Shown here: positions 46,287-55,759 of the stretch, one piece after another
Numbering within the stretch: position 1 is the stretch's first letter
Layout of the letters: each line of letters opens with the position of its first letter
Assembly: GCA_900660155.1 (NCBI GenBank)
Contig: CABFPE010000034.1
Span: 154,320 to 218,319 of the forward strand
Source: Hofstenia miamia
Taxonomy: Eukaryota; Xenacoelomorpha; Acoela; Hofsteniidae
Reading direction: 5' to 3'
Length of the DNA stretch: 64,000 bases
Notes under the pieces: model-generated
The model's input: the letters and a program-made list of their open reading frames with translations, nothing else
Database searches by the model: none
Told to the model about the DNA's origin: nothing
Made by a program: the position numbers and the translations under genes

Positions 46287-46579
46287 CAGACTTGTCAACG
46301 AGCCGAGCTTCTAACGAACCGAGCCGAGCTTGAGCACAATATTTGATATAAAACGAGCCTATTTTAGGCAAAGCAAGTTTATAGTTCTGCTTGTTAATTT
46401 GATTATGAAGATTTTTCTTATTTTTTGCAGTCGGTATACCTTTCCCATTATCTTATTTAAGAAATGTTTATTAAATAATAGGAAGAGCTATGTAAAAAAT
46501 TCTTTGGCACAATATTTTTAAAAAATACACAAAATTTAAACGAGCCGAGCTTGGAAATGTCGGCTCGTTGACAAGTCTG
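46287..46579. mobile_element. hAT-type MITE, family B copy 1 (293 bp)
   Basis: Inverted ends cagacttgtcaacgagc / gctcgttgacaagtctg, with a perfect 8-bp target duplication atacaatt (46279-46286 and 46580-46587). Subterminal gagccgagc repeats lie at both ends. The AT-rich interior is non-coding. Copy 2 lies at 60112-60419. Confidence 0.9.
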
Positions 46580-46689
46580 ATACAATTTACATAAATTACA
46601 AAAGAAATCTTCCAAGATGTGGATAATTACTATGTTACTATTGTAATAAAGAGTTAGTACAATCATTGTTATAAAATTTGTATCACTGC

Positions 46690-47290
46690 TAGGTGCATTA
46701 ATGTATTATCGTTGAAAATGCATGTGTCATCAGCATATTGGATTAAATTGCAATTTGTTTTAGAGTGCATGTCATTTGTATAAATAGTAAATAGAAGACG
46801 ACCTGGAATCATTCCATGAGCCAACCCATTGTAAACCGGTAACCATTCCTAAAAAATATCGTTTAATTTACCTCTGGAATCTTTGATTGAGGTAACGTTA
46901 TCAATTGCTCACTACTACAAGAACATCCTAAGTGAGATAGTTTTTCAATTAGTATATATTATGATTATTAGAATCAAAAGGCTTTGAGAGATCTAAGCAG
47001 GCTATAGCTAAAAATTTATTAGATGCTCTCCATTTTTCAGTAGCATTTAATAATGCATCAGTTCTTGCGAAATTTTTGCCAAATCCAAATTGCATGTTTA
47101 ATTATAAATTATACTTATTTAAATGTTCCGTTACTTGATTATGTAACAATCTTTCGAATATTTTGCTTATTGGAGAAGTAATTGAGATTAGCCGATAATT
47201 AGTGGCAATTGATGGGTCATTTTTCTTAAAAATAGAAATAATGTGATCACGTTTGAGGTTATCTGGAAATTAATTACACTTTATTCATTA
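46690..47290 (-). pseudogene. LINE reverse transcriptase fragment
   Basis: On the minus strand the usual reverse transcriptase blocks occur in order: IISIFKKNDPSIATNYRLIS with SKIFERLL, then MQFGFGKNFARTDALLN, then FLAIACLDLSKPFDS, EWLPVYNGLAHGMIPGRLLF and LIQYADDTCIF. That is a jockey/CR1-type palm with an intact Y-A-D-D. Frames change several times and no endonuclease is recognisable upstream, so it is a 5'-truncated dead copy. Confidence 0.75.
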
Positions 47291-48034
47291 AAATTTAAGT
47301 TTAAGTCCAGATGTGGTATTGTCAATGGTTAAATAAATTAGAATCATCAATATCCCTTTATTCTGTAAATATGGATCATAGTTTATTGCAATTTGCAAAG
47401 GTGTTTAGTGAACTCTCCAAGTTCATTAATGTAGTTATTATTCAAGTCATTTTACAAGATCATCCAGGTTTCTTAAGCAAGGTATCAGTTTCGGTATCAA
47501 GTTCTGCAATCCTATAAACTGTTCTCCTGAATTCATTAACCTCCTTTGCAATCTGAATTACACTAATTCACTTTTGTGGAGCACCACAGCAGAAGATGAT
47601 TTGGATAAAAATAGCTCATTACCCTTGGCCATCAAAACTAAGACAGTGCAACTTTTGAGAGAATGATATTTCAAGCGATAAAATATAATTTCATTTAATA
47701 GAAAGTAGTGCACAATTACATTTTACAATAGTATGTTGGAACAAAATGCAAAATTACGCAATATTTGCAATGTAGGATATAAATTGTAGCAAAATTGTAC
47801 ATGTGGCCAAAATATATATATATATNNNNNNNNNNNNNNNNNNNNNNNNNNNNNNNNNNNNNNNNNNNNNNNNNNNNNNNNNNNNNNNNNNNNNNNNNNN
47901 NNNNNNNNNNNNNNNNNNNNNNNNNNNNNNNNNNNNNNNNNNNNNNNNNNNNNTTTGTAATGTTTAAAATTTTTTTGTGGTGATTTGCAATGAAGTCAAA
48001 TTTTTACTGTGACAAATGACCAATGTAAATGTAA

Positions 48035-48070
<36 letters not shown>

Positions 48071-48705
48071 TAGGCCCCGGCGAGTTGACTTTTTAGGTTC
48101 GAGTTGAGTTCAAATTACAGATATATTTAGAGTTATATTTCTCCGCAGACTAGGCTTTATGTAATTCTGCTACCCTAAATAAATGTACAAATGAAATACA
48201 AAATGTTAAATTATATGAATAAACCAAGCCTGATCAATTGCAATTTGAGGAAGATTGAAATACAATGGTATATTTGACATTACATGCAAAAATTGAAGAA
48301 AGGTAGATACCATTCACCCTAATATTGAGTTGGTTTCGAGTACTCAAAATATCGAGTTAAGTTCTTATTACTTAGTACAGTATATACCATTTTTTAGTAT
48401 ATTAAGCTAACAGGCATAATGATATTATAGGTCTCAATACACTAGATTTGGAGTTTGCAAAAATTGAATTTTGAATTAAAATGAGTATGAATCATTAAGT
48501 AGCTAAGTTATAGGCCAAATCATTTGTGGTTAATAAGTAACTTAATTACATTAATGTAAACGCTATTTTACGATAGTTAACATGAACATATTTGTGCTAA
48601 CGAGTATTTCTACGGGTGAGGGACTTGAAAGTATAAAATAATTTTCAATAAATGTATTAATTTTATTGACAAATTTCAGATTCCCTCGAACTAATCTCAG
48701 GTATT
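47291..48705. other. Non-coding stretch with assembly gap
   Basis: Contains 128 Ns at 47826-47953 preceded by (TA)n, another (TA)n at about 48035-48070, and 'gttcgagttgagtt'-type sequence at 48070-48110 resembling the segment at 11338-11377. The region 47291-47600 may be further LINE linker, too degraded to call. Confidence 0.5.
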
Positions 48706-48955
48706 TATTTTCCTATAGATAAATTGCCCAANTCTTGCAGAAGCTGATTTTGTTCCAGAAATCTACTGTTTGATTCTGTTAATTGTTTCGTGAGTGCCTT
48801 GATCTCGTTTTGGAACACTTCACTTTGCTCGATTAATCTGGTATCCATATTGATTTGGATGTTCCTGATTGTTTCCGCACTCGCCAATTCGATGTCTTCT
48901 ATCCTTTTTGTTAGTAGACCAATTTCTTNTATTTTCCTATAGATAAATTGCCCAA
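48706..48955. repeat. Bracketed block 1: 26-bp repeat, N, 196 bp, N, same 26-bp repeat
   Basis: tattttcctatagataaatt plus gcccaa occurs at 48706-48731 and 48930-48955, with single Ns at 48732 and 48929 facing inwards. Same pattern as two blocks downstream; likely an assembly join artefact. Confidence 0.85.
48735..48928 (-). other. Coiled-coil-like open frame inside bracketed block 1
   Basis: The minus strand is open across the block: EIGLLTKRIEDIELASAETI, later EVFQNEIKALTKQLTESNSR, with heptad-like Leu/Ile spacing. Both ends are at Ns, so its continuation is unknown. It could be an exon misplaced by the assembler or part of a retroelement first ORF. No family recognised. Confidence 0.25.
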
Positions 48956-49799
48956 ACCAGATCGAAGCGCGTCAGTTGGCTCCTACAAAGCTTCACAAAT
49001 GGCTGGGCTTGTAAAACCCAAATTAAAAGAGAGTAGTTTAGCGTTAACTGTGAATCTAATAGTTGCTTTAAGTACAGCTTATTTGTTTGTATGTTATTAT
49101 GGTAATAGTTTTTGCCCGTATTGAAATTATAGATTTTAATTCTTAAATATAGTTTGATTTTCTGCAAAGAAACTATTTAATTGAATTCAGTTAGATTGCA
49201 GACATTTACAAGCAAAGGAACTAACGCTGATTTAGCCTGCCTTCTAAAATAATAGTCTATTTGAAGAATCCTGTGTTAATTACCATATTCTGCCCATGTT
49301 CGACACATTGGATATTTGAATTTTTAGCACAACAATGAGGCTAGAGTTGCGGTGTGCAACTGGCTGCCAGCGGGCCACAATCCGGCCCTCCAAACATTTC
49401 TGGAGGCCTCTGGTGACACCTTTTATATTATTTTTGATTTAGACATTATTTATTATATTTTTTCAGAAGTAGCATCAATGGGTGTAATGCCCTCTCGAGG
49501 AAACGTTATTATTCCCCAATACAACTGCTAATACGAGATTAAAATTTGTTTAATGATACACTTAGAAAAAAGTATCCCATAATGATAGTCTGCATGCACT
49601 ACGGGGCCACAGAGGGATCCACACCTGATATAAGGCTGCATTCATTACTATTATTTTCCTTTGGGAATGAAAAGGTATGAGAGCTGTACAGGTGCGGTAT
49701 TAGAAAATTTCGAGCGGAAGTGTTTTCAATTTTTTTCTTAAAATTATTAAAAAACGATTATTTTTTTTGAAGTTATACAAAATCTAATCATATTTCACA

Positions 49800-49965
49800 A
49801 TCATATTGGTTTTTCTAGTAGGCAACTATCAAGAAGAATTAAAGAACATGAGACCAGTTCTAATATATCTAATCATTTAAAAAAATGCGGACAAAACTTT
49901 GAAACAAAAATATTACATCAGCCGTCACGATCAAGTAATTTAAAAATATTGAGAGTATTTTTATA
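49800..49965 (+). pseudogene. Penelope-like element, GIY-YIG endonuclease fragment
   Basis: The + strand reads IGFSSRQLSRRIKEHE, then SSNISNHLKKCG, then ILHQPSRSSNLKILRVF. This is the second half of a GIY-YIG nuclease as found at the C-terminus of Penelope-like retroelements (G-x-T-x-R-x-L-x-x-R-I-x-E-H ... H-x ... L-E-A). A stop follows after about 55 codons. No reverse transcriptase was found upstream. Confidence 0.45.
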
Positions 49966-50055
49966 AAATCCTTGTAACCAAGTTTAAAGACAAAAGAAGA
50001 CTATATTTATAAATTAAATTTGCCACTTTTTAAAATTTTAAAAATTATAATTATT

Positions 50056-51397
50056 ATTATAAAATCAAGTAAATTTAAAGGGAATAATTTGTAAAACTGA
50101 CGATGACTTTGTAAGTCGAAATATATCTCTGCATGTTCTTATTAAGGTATATGAAAGAGGTGTTCAACAGTTAAATACTTTAGGCTATCTACTAAAATTC
50201 GGTTGTATAGCAAAAATAACTTTTCCACATTTGCTATTTCTGTTGGACAGAATTCATGAACCATTTNCGTTTAATATATAAAGTTGCATGTCAATTATAA
50301 AGCTGTTACAAACGCCTCAAGCTGAATATCTATCTAGAAAAGACTGAGCAACAATTAATAATGCTATCTAAATTTGCTACGTATTTGCTTAATAGCCAAT
50401 CAACAAAGAGGAAGAGTCAGTTGATTCTGGGACTGTTAAAATTTGATTTTGCTCATAAATTCTTCGTACTAATTCGACACGTGATGAAATCAAACTCTGA
50501 AAATAATTGTTTTTTGTGGGGCCTTTAGCAATGGGCCCTTTAACTTAAATAAAATTGGGCCTCCATTATATATGATTTGAGTGACAAAATGTAAAATATA
50601 TTTTGATTTTCATTTAAAAAATCATTTTTGCAAAGTCTCATCTCGTAGCTTGTTTGTTTCTAAATAATAAAAATTTCTAAGAAATTATTTCCGAATGAAA
50701 TTTTAATAGATTAGAATTATTTGTTTAGAAGAATATCCGTATATCCATGGTTAATAGGAGTAAGTTCTTCTGGTAAGCACCAAAATGTGCAACTGAAAAT
50801 TTATCTTATTATGTCAAAATTGTTGCGTTTTTACCTAATAATTAGAAATTTTTGGAAATATTAGCAAGTATTGTTTTGAGAATCGTTCATTGCACACACT
50901 TGCTTGCATGTATTATTGAATACATAGTTATATCGAATGCTGACGCAAGATTTTGCAACTTCCCCGATTCTATAATTTTTTTGCTAGTTCCGTGAACATC
51001 CCAGAATTTCAGCTATGTTTTTACTGTGATTTATAGGAAAAATGATGAATTTGTTCAATTTAAAACATTAATTTTGAAAGTATCACATGGCGGAGTTTCA
51101 TCATTCTAAAATGTTTGGAAATTAATGGGCATAAATTGGTGCTTGAAAATGCTTAAGAATCGAATTATGGATATTACTATTGATTNATTATAAAATCAAG
51201 TAAATTTAAAGGGAATAATTTGTAAAACTGACGATGACTTTGTAAGTCGAAATATATCTCTGCATGTTCTTATTAAGGTATATGAAAGAGGTGTTCAACA
51301 GTTAAATACTTTAGGCTATCTACTAAAATTCGGTTGTATAGCAAAAATAACTTTTCCACATTTGCTATTTCTGTTGGACAGAATTCATGAACCATTT
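50056..51397. repeat. Bracketed block 2: 211-bp repeat, N, 918 bp, N, same 211-bp repeat
   Basis: 50056-50266 and 51187-51397 appear identical, and single Ns at 50267 and 51186 lie at their inner edges. Confidence 0.88.
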
Positions 51398-51929
51398 ATG
51401 TCTCATCAATTACAGATTTGGCAAACTTATAAATGTAGGCACTGAGGATCATAGTTTCCTCTAGTATTATCCAGTTCAACCTTAATTTCAGGAATCAAAC
51501 GATTTAGTTGCGAAAAATAGTTGTCACAACTTCACTAATTGAAATATGTCGTTGTTGGAGGTCCTTGAAAAGATGCAATGGCACTACATAATGAAATATG
51601 ATGTTAGGGATATCGAGTTTGATTTCAGAATTTGCAAACAGTGATTTTACATGTTCTATATAGCTTGGTTTTCATGGCTTTCAAAAACAATAATGACCTG
51701 CATGAGTTTATCAAAATTGTTATAGAACCTTTTTGAATCTGTTCTATTTCATTGATTTTCTCAAACGTATTGGCAATAGCATGTTTTAAAATGTAAAATG
51801 ATTTGAAGCAAGCGAACTGCCTTTTTCATGTATGCATATTAATAACTTAGATTAGGTTTATAAATTTTGGGTATATTTTAATATCGTGCCATGAATTCTT
51901 TCTCTATACATTTAAATAGAACTAAATGT

Positions 51930-52312
51930 AATTACCTCCGCCAAGGAGGTTATGTTTTTGGTGGCGTTGGTTTGTTTGTCTGTTAGCAACTTTACGGAAA
52001 AAGTATTGGATGGATTGACCTCAAATTTTCACNTAGGGGTACGACATTTTTCCTAAAAACCTCCAACATAACTTTTGGATATCATATCAATGATCCAAAT
52101 TTGATTGTACACACTAAAGTGGCCATATAGAGAATGAAAATGTACATGNTGTTTGTCTGTTAGCAACTTTACGGAAAAAGTATTGGATGGATTGACCTCA
52201 AATTTTCACCAGAGGTGCGTCTCCGCCCAAGGAGGAATCCATTAAATTTTGGTGCTGATCCGGAGGACACAAACTGCGTGGCGGAAGTCCGAGTGCTTTT
52301 CTAGTTATATTT
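51930..52312 (+). mobile_element. Dispersed short repeat, 'acctccgccaaggaggt' type
   Basis: Starts with the palindrome-like acctccgccaaggaggttat, continues with ggtttgtttgtctgttagca and a 'tggatggattgacctcaaat' segment, and ends gcggaagtccgagtgctttt followed by ctagtt. From memory, near-identical repeats occur in many aquatic animals. The copy contains bracketed block 3, so its true length is uncertain. No coding capacity. Confidence 0.55.
51973..52209. repeat. Bracketed block 3: 60-bp repeat, N, 115 bp, N, same 60-bp repeat
   Basis: 51973-52032 and 52150-52209 appear identical, with single Ns at 52033 and 52149 at their inner edges. Confidence 0.88.
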
Positions 52313-52989
52313 TAGATTCAAAATTATATTATCTTAATGAAATAATGAGATATTCTGTATTATGAAATGGATCTTCACATGTTACTAATATGCATCAATT
52401 CATTTTAACTCCATTCCATGTTATGATTTAGCTGCACCCCTTAAGTAAAACCTGCATCCCGGAATTTCAACCCCAGATTCAAAACTGAAAGTAGTTCAAG
52501 ATCCGTCTATTTCTATTTTGAAATTTGAATACAGATTGTGTGTATATATATGGGAACATGGGAGTTTATTGTAAGAGTGAGCTACAAAATGAATGAAACT
52601 CGTTTTTACTTGGCACTCTTACAGATATTGTTGCACACCCCTCTCCTAAAGTCAACAGAATTATCCCTAAAAAATTAACCCGTTAATATTCTTATCAAAT
52701 AAAAATTTTTTTCAAATAACTATCACTACATTAGATACCATTACCAGGCATCATATTAGTTTAAAATAAAATCGATGTTTTCTTGTAAAAAATAAGACAT
52801 TTTGACGATTGGGAAGAGAATTATCTTAGTAATAAAGTCCATGACATTGTGCAATCAAAAAATGTTGTATGACTAAATTTAAACAAATTGAAATTGAATT
52901 AAATTATTATACTATTTGCTAATGCTTGTAAATTACTAGGACACAATAAACTAAAAAAGCGTTCCTGTCTTTTTGTGAGCACCCAGTTT
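52313..52989. other. Presumed 3' flank of the exchanger gene
   Basis: AT-rich; contains no called gene. No AATAAA is obvious on the minus strand close to the NCX stop. Confidence 0.4.
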
Positions 52990-55695
52990 TTACATGCTTG
53001 GATTCAGAATACAATATGAAACTAGTGCAGAAAGTCCAATGTAAAGAAGCCAAAGGAAAACGAAGAACACTGAGGTCGCAATCTTTAGTTTGCGAGGGCC
53101 ACCCAATTCAGCCCCAATCCAAGGAAGCACACGCCTTATCAGCAAAGTCCCAAGACATGCAATAGCTAATACGCAGAATAATGTTACTGAAAAGGCCAAA
53201 CTTCCTTCTTTGACTTCGAATCCTGCTTCAGTACCTTTTATCAAATGATATGTTGATGCCAATGTCCAAGCTACACCAATCCCCAAAAAGACATTTACCG
53301 CATTACTTCCTGTGACATTTACAATTGAAGCATCCGCTGATTTGTCATTGATTGCTGCTGTCTTACTGGCAAATAGATCTGGGAGACTTGTCCCTAAGGC
53401 AACAATTGATATTGCTGTGACAGAATCACGCAAATGCACTGTGCATCCAAAGTGTGATGCCAAGTCTCCGATCATTGCAGTCATTACTCCGATTCCAAAA
53501 ATCGATACAGCAAAGCATGCCCAGCCTCCCATATAACAAGTTGGAGGAATAACTGCAAATACTATTTTCCAAAGGAGTGCCAATAGGTACATTACGTATT
53601 CCATTAAGGACGGTTCATTTTTCTGATTATGCCCACTTTTACCAGTTCGAAATGTAACAGCATCGATAAATTGTTCTCTCCAAGAATTAGTTGACAGTGC
53701 ACTGTTAATCAGACCTTCATTCTGCAACATTCTGTCGATGGCATCTTTGAATTCAATGCTTTCGACTATTGTTACTGTACATTTCGTGATCTCACCAAGA
53801 CATGGGCGCCCTTGAAGGGCGATTTTCTCATCCTTGCTCAGGTTTTCTTTGAAGTTTTCCTTATCTATGCCTTTATTCCTCTTAACTAAAGTAGGAGTAC
53901 CTATGCATAGGAAAAATATTTCAGCCTTTTCATATTCTTCGTCATCGATAATTCTTACTAATATATCTTTTTGAGTTTCATTGTTACCAAACAAAAGTTC
54001 ACCAAACGCATCTTTGTAATCTACGCCGCCTCCTTTCGCACTGCCATCTATTGTCATGAAAGGTAATTTAACAACCCCCCTTGCACCTTTCGTTCTATTC
54101 ACTTTGACGTGTAACTCTTTTTCATTCTCCGCCACAGTAAGACTATCATTTTCGAAGCTGAAATATCCACAATGGTCATCGTCCAAAATTATGATTTTAG
54201 CACAGTCAGCTCCATTTTCTAATTGGCATTTAATATCATTCGATGCCTCAGAAACCTCTCCTGAAAGACTGCTTCGCAGATTCGAAAGCTCAACAAAGAA
54301 GTATTCATCAACTTCAAAGATCTCATCATCAATAATTCGAATTGTAATAGTTTTTTCATTTTCTCGAGGTTTAAATACAAGTATTCCTTCTGTGTGATGA
54401 TAATCACTCTTTGCTAATGCAGTTCCATCCACTGTTTTGTAGTCCACAAAGGAGTAGTAATTTAGGCGTTTACCTTCCCGACGCACTGTTATTTCAAAAA
54501 CCGAAATATTTTCAATAACGGTATATTCAATTGGATCGAAGTATACACGATCGTAGTGCACACATTGCATCTCCTTAGTGACTGCAGCTTGCTTCTCAAA
54601 AGCATTGCGGAGAACATCACCTCCCCCGTGAAGTTTGCGAGTAGCAGCAACTCTATAGAATGCTCGACTTTTGTGTTGTTTATCAAGTACTTCATACGTG
54701 GCCATCTTCTCAATTTTATCATCAGGCTCTTGGCTGAATTTGTCTCTGAGTTCTTGGAATTTTTCGAAAAATAGCTTTTTGTAATTATTAGTGTTGAAAA
54801 TTGGATTCTCATCACCATCACTTGTGTCATCGTCTGAATGCTCTATCGCAACTAATACATCTTTATTTTCTTCTGACTCTAAAATGTCATCGGTACCATT
54901 TGCAGCATTCTTTACAATTTTTGTGTTTTTAATAACTTTTTTGTTGTTTTTTACTTGAACAGACGATTTTAAAAACTTCATAAAGAATATTTTTTTGTCA
55001 GTGACATACGCTATGCCAACAAGCAATGGGAAAAATAGAAATGTCAAAAGCGCTTCAATAACATCTACGCATTCTGGCGTAATAACTATAATAATAACGT
55101 ATAACCAAACGTATGCGAAGACGCTAAATGTACCAGTACATATTAAAACGGGAAACTGATGTACCTTTCGCACTTCTCCTTCAGGAATCGCATATACGCA
55201 TACGGCCATTATGATAAAAAGATTGAAAGCTGCGCTTCCCACAATGGTGCCTGGGCCGAGTTCCCCAGCTTCAAACTTATTACCCATGATTTCGATAACA
55301 GATAAGAGTATTTCCGGTGCAGATGATCCAAGTGCCATTAGACTTAAATTAGAAACAGTTTCATTCCAAATGCGTACACTTAAGGTATTCTCAGTACCAT
55401 CTTTCTTTTTTATTGTAATTGTTTTTTCCCTTGAAGTAATAATTTCAATTGACGCCATGAATCTATCTGCTACTATCGAAACACCTAAAAACAGATAGCA
55501 TAAACATAGGAAATACGTAACTCCTCTAAAAAGTTGGGTGGTAAATGAAACATTGAAGGGTCTCCAGACCTTAAACATAATTCCATCTTTATCTGCAGAA
55601 CACCCAGTTTCAACTGATTTGCAGGCATTAGTATCATTATCGCCTTTAGCTGCAGCAAATATTGAAACTATTAAAGTGAAAGTAACCGCTATCAT
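52990..55695 (-). CDS. SLC8: Sodium/calcium exchanger, NCX (SLC8) family, 901 residues, uninterrupted
   Basis: Plasma-membrane antiporter that exports Ca2+ in exchange for Na+. The N-terminus is a signal-peptide-like hydrophobic start (MIAVTFTLIVSIFAAA) and a short extracellular Cys-containing segment. The N-terminal membrane block contains the alpha-1 repeat (about 112-165; key motif LMALGSSAPEILLS). A basic XIP-like segment follows near 234-256. The large cytosolic loop has two Calx-beta calcium-binding domains (about 385-505 and 508-640), with the acidic D-D-D-H at 505-508 joining them. The C-terminal membrane block carries the alpha-2 repeat (about 743-810; ALGTSLPDLFASK and VTGSNAVNVFLGIG). 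Length is close to the 920-970 of vertebrate NCX proteins. There is no intron in the coding region, including where vertebrate genes have small alternative exons (about 600-650). The ATG is preceded by a ttattcag acceptor-like site, so a 5'-UTR intron is possible. Coding quality is high throughout; it looks functional. Confidence 0.95.
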   Translation of the reverse strand: MIAVTFTLIVSIFAAAKGDNDTNACKSVETGCSADKDGIMFKVWRPFNVSFTTQLFRGVTYFLCLCYLFLGVSIVADRFMASIEIITSREKTITIKKKDGTENTLSVRIWNETVSNLSLMALGSSAPEILLSVIEIMGNKFEAGELGPGTIVGSAAFNLFIIMAVCVYAIPEGEVRKVHQFPVLICTGTFSVFAYVWLYVIIIVITPECVDVIEALLTFLFFPLLVGIAYVTDKKIFFMKFLKSSVQVKNNKKVIKNTKIVKNAANGTDDILESEENKDVLVAIEHSDDDTSDGDENPIFNTNNYKKLFFEKFQELRDKFSQEPDDKIEKMATYEVLDKQHKSRAFYRVAATRKLHGGGDVLRNAFEKQAAVTKEMQCVHYDRVYFDPIEYTVIENISVFEITVRREGKRLNYYSFVDYKTVDGTALAKSDYHHTEGILVFKPRENEKTITIRIIDDEIFEVDEYFFVELSNLRSSLSGEVSEASNDIKCQLENGADCAKIIILDDDHCGYFSFENDSLTVAENEKELHVKVNRTKGARGVVKLPFMTIDGSAKGGGVDYKDAFGELLFGNNETQKDILVRIIDDEEYEKAEIFFLCIGTPTLVKRNKGIDKENFKENLSKDEKIALQGRPCLGEITKCTVTIVESIEFKDAIDRMLQNEGLINSALSTNSWREQFIDAVTFRTGKSGHNQKNEPSLMEYVMYLLALLWKIVFAVIPPTCYMGGWACFAVSIFGIGVMTAMIGDLASHFGCTVHLRDSVTAISIVALGTSLPDLFASKTAAINDKSADASIVNVTGSNAVNVFLGIGVAWTLASTYHLIKGTEAGFEVKEGSLAFSVTLFCVLAIACLGTLLIRRVLPWIGAELGGPRKLKIATSVFFVFLWLLYIGLSALVSYCILNPSM

Positions 55696-55759
55696 TGATT
55701 ACGAGCACTGGCTGAATAACTTCGTACCTAATTTTAGAAGATGCGTTTTTTGATAGGCT

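Noticed and set aside
54056-54397. 113-codon + strand frame within NCX
   Set aside because: Shadow of the real minus-strand coding sequence, as are the other + strand frames in 53.3-55.7 kb.
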